Assembly: GCA_019787685.1 (NCBI GenBank)
Contig: JAHNUO010000007.1
Coordinates: 806,001-870,000, forward strand
From: Chiua virens
Taxonomy: Eukaryota; Basidiomycota; Agaricomycetes; Boletales; Boletaceae
Direction: 5' to 3'
Length of the DNA: 64,000 nt
Shown piece after piece: positions 46,704 through 56,200 of the stretch; the stretch's first letter is position 1, and the number at the start of each line of letters is the position of its first letter. The notes under the pieces are model-generated. The model had not been told where the DNA came from, searched no databases, and saw nothing but the letters and a program-made list of their open reading frames with translations. The position numbers and the translations under genes were made by a program.

Positions 46704-47602
46704 TTAACATTGCCAATTCTTGAGGTACTTGTCCGACCCACATCCTATTGGCAAGTGCATATTTGGGTAAACGATTGCTTGACAATGCACGTAAGCATTC
46801 CATGCATGTCCAGTCTTCTGCATCATCTCCCTTTGACCGCAAATTTTCTTCATACAAGAGCATTCCTCTCCATAAATGTTGCTCGGGATGAACCACAGTT
46901 GGTGTAAGGTGTTTTTTGATGTACGGAATCTGTAGGATTCGTTTATATTGACCTTTAAATTATCGTCAACTACTGATACCTTTGTCTGCCAGTGGTTATT
47001 ATTTGTACTAATACTCACAGTCTTTCTCCATCATCTCCCAGCCACAAACAATGCAAACCTGCATGGTAAGCACTGCATTTGAAGTTGCTTGTTGAAAAGC
47101 TCGAAAACTATTCTTGACTTCCTCCTCAGTTGGTACTTCAAAATAATCTTGCACATTACGACTACACCTTCAACATAACACTCATGCTTTTGAGCCACAT
47201 AGATTTATATCAAACTGACCTCAATGATTCATTCACTTCTTCCGGGCCATTTAGATCGACCTCTTCTGTGTGGTCCCGAGTATACACCTTACATTGCCAT
47301 TGCCTTTGCTTAGCTGCTTGAGCCCGCCATCTTTCCAATACATTTGTTCTCAAGCCCTGCGCCTTCCTTTCTCTTGCTTCGTGAACTTGTTCAAGAACTT
47401 CATTTGATTGGGATTGCAGCCTGTTAACGATACCATCCCATGAAATTCTTTCCAGTTCCTTGTCAAAGAGACCAATTGGCAATATCCCCTCCAATTCTCG
47501 TTTTGTGAGATCACCGACAAGTTCTCTGCGAGAAAGCTGCTGATGTGACATGTGTGCCAGTGAGCAATTGTCCATTACTCTTTCATTACTTTTTCTCAAC
47601 AA
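46704..47602 (-). pseudogene. Helitron N-terminal region, right side of the 24-kb insertion
   Basis: Minus-strand exons: 47602-47210 (basic and glutamine-rich, ERERKAQGLRTNVLERWRAQ region), a small exon near 47050 with CIVCGWEMMEKD, and 46896-46704 with DDAEDWTCMECLRALSSNRL and NRMWVGQVPQELAMLT, where the element interrupts it. The cysteine pairs resemble the zinc-binding start of Helitron RepHel proteins. The frame matches 22585-22303 once the insert is removed. Confidence 0.8.
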
Positions 47603-48111
47603 AATATCCTTCCTTCCAGATCAATTTCATATCACTTCAATCTGACCCATGACTCGACTAAAATAAACCTCATGATCTTAATAATTCTGATCTTGGAATT
47701 GGCGCAAGTCACCTACCGCTATCTTTGAACCTTAAACTCGTAACGTGCTTGGCCGACAGTCACTGGCACGTTAAACCTACTTGTACCTTCGATACAATTA
47801 ACTGCAATTAAACCATCCCAGACTCGGAGTTGTTCTCTGCCCTCAACCTCAAACTGAATCACATTCCTTCTGTGCTTGATGTCACTACTTTATGTTCTAT
47901 GATGTGGTATTCTTTCTTTTTCATTCATTAAAAAACCTGTTGATGTGCTTTGCGCTCACTACTAATATTAAGGACCTCAACCTATATTTGTCAACCTCTC
48001 TCCAACAACTAAAGGTTAGAGGACTTAATTCTACTTGGAACTTCTTTCGTACATTTGCATCACAGCTGACTGTCGATTTCCGACTCAGTGTCATTTCCCT
48101 GCTCTTGCACC
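47603..48111. other. non-coding; may contain the Helitron 5' end
   Basis: AT-rich, with no gene. It lies between the minus-strand Helitron ORF and a plus-strand gene. The Helitron 5' TC terminus is expected here or further right, but nothing in the sequence marks it. Confidence 0.4.
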
Positions 48112-49269
48112 ATGACCCAGCGAAAACAGCGAGTACAAGAAACAGCCCCCCCTTCTGAACCATCAACTACCAGACAATCTACTCCCCCTGCAAAGAGACG
48201 TACTTCTATTATGACTACTGCCGAAATTCACAAAAATGTCAAGAACACCACACTTGGACTTTATGTTGGCACTCCTGGTCTACCATCGACAGCAAACTTT
48301 TTCCCTTGTGGTTCTCTAGGAGACATACTCATTTCCACAACCACTCACAATGAAATCATACTACGAGGAGCATTCCAAATTAGTCGCAATGAGTTCTTTC
48401 TCCAGCCTGATGGCTGTTATCGAGACACCAATATCTTTGGCTCAGAATTCACAGACGTGAGACTCAGCTGCAAGCTTCTCATTCCTCACCATGAAGAATT
48501 CCAATTCATGTCGAAGGATCTTGACTTGATCGTGAAAAATGTCAAAGGGTTTGAGGCTCTCATCAAAAGGGGTCATGATGACACTTTCATGTCTGCAATA
48601 CAGACATCTGGTGGTGTCGGAGCCATCAAAATGATACACAGACTATTCACGGTAATTGATCCCTACAGTCCTGATTCATGAAACGCTCCAGAATGTCTGA
48701 CTTTGCTTTCTTCACCTTCCTGAACAGAAAATTGACGATGACGAGAATGCAAATTCGAATGTTGATGAACACCATGACAAAGCAACAGAGCAAGCTGGTG
48801 AACACTTATGAATTAGACATCCACATCTGTCACTGATTGACATACACAGATTTGCTCGGATCTGAATTCAGCCCCTCGAATTGGCCTGTTGATCCAAAAA
48901 AACAAAGAACACCTCAAGGAAATTATTGACGGTAAAAAACACATTCTTAACCCCCTTCCTGTTTACGATATCGACCATACGCCCCTTCCTCCTTCACGGT
49001 ACATGAAATTATCTGGTGCTATTGTCCTCGCTTCATTAGCATTTGCACACCACCATGTCAAGTCAAGCAAACATCATGTCTTTAACGCCGTATGCCGTGA
49101 ACTTTTAGTCTTACGTGGCATGGATGATCTTCCTTCAAGCCCTCACAAGAAACGACGATTTGGCTATGGACCTTTGTTGGAACCTAACGTAGAAAATGAT
49201 GTCAAGTCCCAACCAATTGCATCCACCTCTTCCAAAAGTACGTTAATATTCACATCTATTAATCACTGA
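48112..49269 (+). CDS. hypothetical protein, about three exons
   Basis: Start ATG at 48112 (MTQRKQRVQETAPPSEPSTT, a disordered basic start). Residues about 45-180 look globular (GLYVGTPGLPSTANFFPCGS, FQISRNEFFLQPDGCYRDTN). An acidic exon follows (IDDDENANSNVDEHHDK), then a last exon with NPLPVYDIDHTPLPPSRYMK and a basic nuclear-signal-like HKKRRFG. The last two exons join in different frames by one base, so a splice site is misplaced or the copy is damaged. It may be a passenger ORF of the Helitron or a host gene, depending on where the Helitron ends. Confidence 0.45.
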
Positions 49270-50081
49270 TTTAACAATCACACAACTTCACAAGCTCTTG
49301 ACTGACGGACATTATCACCATATGGAAACTCAAGTCACCCAGATGTAACGACCAAATCTTCACATTTTGTAATGTATCTTATGTACACTTGGCGTGGTTC
49401 TCGACCATGTTTTTGTCACTTATCTGAGCTCGTCACCTTGTCAGCAGTTGTCGTATATTTAATTTTGTCTATGCCCTACTGATTCGCTCGACAGTGGTAC
49501 TTTGTGTCCCCTTTGATATAACTTATATTATTCCCTGCCTCCAATATGGAATTTCCTATGAAACCTTCACATCTCAACATGAGCACGCTAATATGGAAAC
49601 AAGGTTTCTGCCGGCAAAGCGCGGCACTCACCAAGTACTAGTAGACACTGGCAGATCTTCGCTTCAACTTGAAGTTTGGCGGGTACCATTTTTGCTCATA
49701 TGAGCCGAATGTGTGATTGGCAGATAATAAATATTAATAGGTATTTTGATTGAGAATGTTTACTGTTTACTGTTCATTTTACTACATGTAGGTGCTCCAG
49801 GAAGCGTGTTCGCCATGAGGGACCGCCGCCCAGGCTGGGCGTCTCCCGTCATCCTCAATAACTCCCATCCGAAAAATAAGCGGTGCAAGTCTTGCCTTGG
49901 AAAATGTCCTCAGGCTGGTTCAAAGACCATCTCTCGAAGGTGTTTTCGCCAATCACGATGGAAATTGATTGCCACTAACGAGGCATGTCACGCGCGGTTG
50001 TGATTTATTCGATTCATCTTCTAGGTCACTGGAAAGGCAAAACCTTCAGGGTCGACCATTCGCCGAGCGCCTTCCACTGGC
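49270..50081. other. intergenic, no gene called
   Basis: Several short open frames without recognisable domains. It probably includes the 5' region of the GTPase-kinase gene. Nothing else was seen. Confidence 0.4.
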
Positions 50082-51960
50082 ATGGCTGCCGGAGCTAATT
50101 CGCAGTTATCTACGACGCGAACACAAACGCTTTACTGTGCGCCAGTGGCTCGCTCCCGATCCTTCACAGGCCTCCCTACCAGTGCAACTGAGACTCCAGG
50201 TAATACGCGGGCAAAAGTCTGCGCTCGAGTGCGACTGATGAACGCTTCGCTCAGCGTGCACGCCATCTCATCAACATGGACGGCTGGATAACCTACCATG
50301 CTCTCCCAACAACCAAACGATCAATGTCATACTTTTTGGTGACGCAGGCGTCGGGAAAAGTGCAGTCATCAACCTCATTGCGCAGCGTGAAGTGGCGAAA
50401 GTCTCGACAGATGCTCAGCCCTGCACGCTACAAACAAACTGCTATGAGATTGCTTTCGATGAGATCAACTTCAGAATATTCGACACCGTCGGTCTTGATG
50501 CAACTCGAATCTCAAGCGATAACTATGTGAAAACTCTCATAAAAGGTTTCAAACTCATCACCGACTTGGCTGCTGCTGGCGGAGTCCATCTCCTGGTGTT
50601 TGTCATGCGCAAAGGCAGAATAACGGCGACGATGCAAAGCAATTACTTACTGTTTAGAGAAGCTGTTTGCCAGGCAAAGGTACCTACAGTACTCGTTATC
50701 ACTCATCTTGAAGAGGAGGTACAAATGGAAGACTGGTGGATCAGGAACAAGCACGGCATTGAATCCTACGATATCAGGAGTGACGGCCATGCATGCGTTA
50801 CCACGGTCTCCGATTATACCCCTGGCACAGATCTCAAATATACAGAGTCCCAAAGGATCATTCGTGAACTTTTGAAGGACCGTTGCCGCAAAGGCGAAGG
50901 ATTTCTTCCTGAAGTCCATTCTTGGATTACTCGTCTTGGGAAAGGGTTGCGACTCTTCATGAAGGGGAAGCGGAACACAAAGAGAGCGGATGTGATGAGG
51001 GTGTTGATGGATAATTGCAAGCTGGACCAAATCACGGCGAGGAAGCTCGCAGACAGGATGGAACTTCAAAACCTATGTGAAGATGGAGGAGATCAGCAGG
51101 ACAGAAACGACGAGGGTGGAGTGGAGACAGATGCTGAGCTTCGAAGGGATACGCTGATGAGTGACATTCGGTCCCAGTTTCCTCACGATCTCACCGGTCG
51201 TGTCAGAAGATCTGATAGTTTTCCATTCGCGTCGGGAAGCTGCGGAGATATCTATAGAGGTATTTTCACCCTACATGAGAAATCAATTCAGGTATGTGAC
51301 AACATGTTTTCGATGCGGGAAGCTGAACGGGTGTAGGTTGCAATCAAAACATGCAGGGTGTACTTGCAGTATGACGAGCACCTGGAGAATGGGAAGAAGG
51401 TGTGTGTTGGCCCAGAAGTCATGCATGAGTTTGTCCTGTTAACTACAAACAGCGATTTCGCAGAGAGATTGCTGTATGGGTGACTCTGGAGCACCCGAAC
51501 GTTTTGCCATTACTGGGTATCATTAGGGACCCCAATTTAAACCCTGAGATACCTGCTATGGTATGTCCGTGGGTCGAGAATGGCACATTGTCATTATACC
51601 TCGAGAGAAATAAGGAGTTGATCATCTCAAAAAGACTTGGCTTGGTGAGTACTCCAAGTCAGCATTCACGATTCAAGAGTTGTTGAATATGTTGTTTCAG
51701 GTTAATGACATAGCCCACGGTTTACAATACTGTAGGTCAGATTCCTACAGCTCTCACGTGTCTAATAGGAGATATTCTGTTTTAAAGTGCATTCCAAGCA
51801 AATTGTCCATGGCGATCTATCAGGTGTATGTAATTGTTCTGCCAGGCTGCTACCCGCTCACTTTCTAAAATGAGTAGTCAAATGTACTTGTCCGTGCAGA
51901 TGGAAGCGCTTGCATTGCCGACTTTGGGTTGTCCACCTTGTTGACACGTATAGGGGGTTC
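50082..51960 (+). pseudogene. AIG1/GIMAP-like GTPase fused to a protein kinase; kinase C-lobe incomplete
   Basis: Exons 50082-50199, 50255-51291, 51337-51399, 51453 to about 51643, 51701-51731, 51788-51823 and a last one near 51890. The GTPase has P-loop LFGDAGVGKSAVINLIA, G3 FRIFDTVGLDATR and VLVITHLEEE at the G4 position (no NKxD). The kinase follows about residue 340: ASGSCGDIYRGIF (glycine loop), VAIKTCRVYLQ (lysine), EHPNVLPLLGI, catalytic HSKQIVHGDLSG and ADGSACIADFGLS (DFG). Between the last two a one-base mismatch breaks the frame, and after DFGLSTL the domain ends early. The kinase start matches that of the HET-kinase at 11062, so the two are paralogues with different N-terminal modules. 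Confidence 0.8.
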
Positions 51961-52074
51961 GACATTCTCCCTGCGGGATGAGAACCTAAAGCTGGAGAAG
52001 AGAGTGAAATGACCGAGGGACAGGTGCATGAAGGTGTCGCAATAATCAAGGCGTTCTGAGGTATCTCTTTTCTT

Positions 52075-52593
52075 CGACTCAGCGATTTGGATCAGCGTAC
52101 TCACTGTCGTCTCGAGGCTTTGCAGGCTGACATAGCCCGATAGAAAGGGTTGACAGTCCAGGAGCTCCTGCAAGAATAGGACCTACGGACGAATGACGAA
52201 CTTCGTACGAAAGCTGCGCAAGTTCCTGAGCTTGTGGATCTTTGTGGCCGTATAATGGCGGAAACCAAATCCCTCGAAGCTGAGACATTGAAACATGGCT
52301 GGGCGCAACAACGCAGCGTCTTCCAACGAAACTATTTGTATCGCAGGATCCTCTTCAGAACGAGAGGAAATCTCTTGAGTCTAAGCTCCGTCGGCTCTGA
52401 ACACCCACATTTTCCAGCGAATATCATCATGCGGCAATGTTGTTCCCCAACGCTTTCTGCTACATCGGCTGAATCGGTTCTACCGCCACGGAGGTTCGCT
52501 GCCGAAAATATCAAGTTTCTTCCGTCGATCTTGGTCGTTTTGGCTTCCCTGGTTACTTTGTTTCTGCAATCAAAGAACCGCATGAAACCCTGA
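52075..52593 (+). pseudogene. coiled-coil fragment with C-terminal membrane segment, two in-frame TAG
   Basis: One frame from 52075 to 52593 with TAG at 52141 and 52177 (glutamine would fit). It reads SDLDQRTHCRLEALQADIAR, then DELRTKAAQVPELVDLCGRI and KHGWAQQRSVFQRNYLYRRI, and ends with a hydrophobic FLPSILVVLASLVTLFLQSK followed by a short polar tail. It could be the C-terminal part of the preceding kinase gene or a separate tail-anchored protein. I do not recognise the family. Confidence 0.45.
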
Positions 52594-53295
52594 TATAGGC
52601 ACAATCGTCGTACTGAGCATCATGTCTCCTTGTCTCCTTGTCTCATTCCATTGCTGCGCCATGGGCCAATCTGAAGATCGTCATTGGTCATTTAGTTGAA
52701 TGAGGCTACCCAGAGTACCTTCTCCCAGATCTCAGCTAACGCCAGAAACGCCGAGTATGCTGGGGTAACAATGAAGTTCATGCTTCGGTTCGTGAGACAA
52801 TCATCTTATTGATAGTCGTGTATCTACTCTGCATACTGTGTCTACAAATCGCGTGACCGATCTTGTGGGACAAATCAGCCGTGAGGAGAGCTACAACAAC
52901 ACAAAGGGCGTAGGAGGGACAGGTAAGCAAAACGGCTGCTATTATACACTGACGAGACGACGAGAAAAAGTGCCAATGGATAAAAAAGAAAACAGTGTAC
53001 ACCTGGTGAGACGGCGATGAGAATGCTGGAAGGAAAAACCAACCCGTGTCCCTGTAATCAATCTCGGCAGGCTGGGTGGAGAAATAGGAAAGGAGATGGT
53101 GACCTTGACGAGGGCGAGGCGCAGGAGTTATCTAGCTCGACTGATTAGCTTTGTGTAAACAAATTTAAACTCGATAACACAAACTCGGATGGGTTGTTGT
53201 GGGTTGTTGATACACGCTCTAACGAGCAATCCGAGTTGCAGGCGCTCTTAACGCCATTCCTATCCATCAAGCCACCCGCTTCAATTCTTACTATC
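52594..53295. other. intergenic, presumed promoter region of the micro-exon GTPase gene
   Basis: No gene seen. Short pyrimidine tracts occur, but I cannot point to a defined TATA box or initiator. Confidence 0.4.
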
Positions 53296-56200
53296 ATGCA
53301 GATCGACGATATCAGACAGAAATTTGGGCAGTTCCGAATCCTTGTCATCGGACGGGCCAACGCTGGGAAGACGACACTTCTCAAGCAAATCTGTAATTCG
53401 AAGGAGAATCCAGAGATCTATGACGGAGCAGGGAAAAAGGTATGTTTGTATGCCAACCTGGGATTTCTGATCTCACAGGTGGACTGATGGCCTGTGATCA
53501 GGTCGATCTGGCACAGATCGAAGAGTCTGCGGAGGTGAATACCAGGTTTAGACATCAACCCTCGTTATCACGATCTCACATGTCCCAAGCGGGGAGAACA
53601 CAATATCGAGAATGAGATGGTCTTTCAAAGTAACCCCGGTTTTGTCTTCCATGACTCCCGTGGGTTTGAAGCCGGTAGTGTCGACGAGTTTAACAAGATG
53701 AAGGACTTTGTCGCCGAGCGAGCTAAGATGACATTCCTCAAGAAGCGTGTCCACGCTATATGGTAAACACAGATCCATTTATGACGTGCTAACCACAACT
53801 GTTGTTGTATAGGTACTGTATCCCGATGGATCAGATACACCGCGCTATCTTGACCGCGGAGGAAAAGTTTTTTGATGAATGTGAAACAGGAAATGGTAGG
53901 CTTTTCTTAAATGTCCATTCATTGTTTTATTTTTATTGTACTTTCGGGACAGTACCTGTTGTGGTTCTGTTCACAAAATGTGATGCATTGCGAGTGTTGG
54001 CAGTGGCTGCATTGACAGCCGAGGACAAGAAACTACCTGAGCAGGAAAGACTTGCCAAGGTGAAGGAAGTCGAGGAAAGCATGGTAAAGAATAGTACAAT
54101 TTGGGAAAGATTGCAAAAAAGGAAAAATCCCCCAAAAGTGTATGCTGAAGTCAAAGGTCTGTATGAAACTGGGGTTGATATACAGGTATCTCACTATGTG
54201 AATTTTTTGCAGATATGCAGAAATCCAATGAAGGATGCAGGATTGTGCTAGAAAAGACTGCAGCTGCTTTGAATGATGAAAGTTTGGAGATGCTGTTTGT
54301 GACCACACAAAATGCAAACATCATGCTTTGTGTGAAATATGCTGTTGACAGGTATGTGACCCTTTATTAATGTTCAGGATTGTTTAGTGAATTACACATG
54401 ATATATGTCATAGAACCTTGGTGCCATTCATTGGTGGCAAATTGTCTCCAGTAGGAAGATTTGATCAGAAAGAGCAAGAGTCCTTGATGAGAAGAATGGG
54501 TATATGGTTCCCACATGTCAATGTAAGAAAGTGTGGAATTTCTATATGGATGTGAAGTGCTTACAAATATTGGCAGGTAAGAAATGTGATCAAATTGAGA
54601 AATGAAGAGGTTTTGATACATGTCCATTGGTGTTATGTCTGCTCCCATGTTCTCTCATTCATAGGCTGTAAGTGGTCTGACTGTTCTTGGAGGTCTCAGA
54701 GTGATTCTGATCCATGTCCATGTCTGCTCCCACCATGTTCTCTCATTCATAGGATGTAAGTGGTCTGACTGTTCTTGGAGGTCTCAGAGTGATTCTGATC
54801 CATGTCCATGTCTGCTCCCACCATGTTCTCTCATTCATAGGGAGTAAGTGGTCTGACTGTTCCTGGAGGTCTCAGAGTGATTCTGATCCATGTCCATGTC
54901 TGCTCCCACCATGTTCTCTCATTCATAGCTTGTAAGTGGTCTGACTGTTCCTGGAGGTCTCAGAGTGATTCTGATCCATGTCCATGTCTGCTCCCACCAT
55001 GTTCTCTCATTCATAGTATGTAAGTGGTCTGACTGTTCTTGGAGGTCTCAGAGTGATTCTGATCCATGTCCATGTCTGCTCCCACCATGTTCTCTCATTC
55101 ATAGCAAGTAAGTGGTCTGACTGTTCTTGGAGGTCTCAGAGTGATTCTGATCCATGTCCATGTCTGCTCCCACCATGTTCTCTCATTCATAGTATGTAAG
55201 TGGTCTGACTGTTCTTGGAGGTCTCAGAGTGATTCTGATCCATGTCCATGTCTGCTCCCACCATGTTCTCTCATTCATAGGCTGTAAGTGGTCTGACTGT
55301 TCTTGGAGGTCTCAGAGTGATTCTGATCCATGTCCATGTCTGCTCCCACCATGTTCTCTCATTCATAGTATGTAAGTGGTCTGACTGTTCCTGGAGGTCT
55401 CAGAGTGATTCTGATCCATGTCCATGTCTGCTCCCACCATGTTCTCTCATTCATAGCAAGTAAGTGGTCTGACTGTTCCTGGAGGTCTCAGAGTGATTCT
55501 GATCCATGTCCATGTCTGCTCCCACCATGTTCTCTCATTCATAGGATGTAAGTGGTCTGACTGTTCTTGGAGGTCTCAGAGTGATTCTGATCCATGTCCA
55601 TGTCTGCTCCCACCATGTTCTCTCATTCATAGGATGTAAGTGGTCTGACTGTTCTTGGAGGTCTCAGAGTGATTCTGATCCATGTCCATGTCTGCTCCCA
55701 CCATGTTCTCTCATTCACAGATTGTAAGTGGTCTGACTGTTCTTGGAGGTCTCAGAGTGATTCTGATCCATGTCCACGTCTGCTCCCACCATGTTCTCTC
55801 ATTCATAGGATGTAAGTGGTCTGACTGTTCTTGGAGGTCTCAGAGTGATTCTGATCCATGTCCATGTCTGCTCCCACCATGTTCTCTCATTCATAGGCTG
55901 TAAGTGGTCTGACTGTTCTTGGAGGTCTCAGAGTGATTCTGATCCATGTCCATGTCTGCTCCCACCATGTTCTCTCATTCATAGGAAGTAAGTGGTCTGA
56001 CTGTTCTTGGAGGTCTCAGAGTGATTCTGATCCATGTCCATGTCTGCTCCCACCATGTTCTCTCATTCATAGTATGTAAGTGGTCTGACTGTTCCTGGAG
56101 GTCTCAGAGTGATTCTGATCCATGTCCATGTCTGCTCCCACCATGTTCTCTCATTCATAGCAAGTAAGTGGTCTGACTGTTCCTGGAGGTCTCAGAGTGA

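Larger units (their letters stand above)
13237..47602 (-). mobile_element. autonomous Helitron (RepHel type), split by a 3.9-kb and a 24.1-kb insertion
   Basis: Coding parts in order on the minus strand: N-terminal zinc-type region (47602-46704), more N-terminal sequence (22585-22093), Rep (about 21905-20159) and a PIF1-type helicase (19951-18418 and 14508-13368). The 3' end at 13237-13258 has the diagnostic hairpin plus CTAG. Deleting 24,120 bases and 3,914 bases restores one frame at each junction. The 5' end (TC) could not be placed; it lies somewhere right of 47602, so the right limit here is only the last recognised coding base. Without inserts the coding part alone spans about 6.3 kb. 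Six in-frame TGA codons show the copy is dead. Confidence 0.9.

Noticed and set aside
51865..52288. Minus-strand open frames at 51865-52173 and 52079-52288
   Set aside because: They are antisense to the kinase DFG region and to a plus-strand coiled-coil frame that is better supported.
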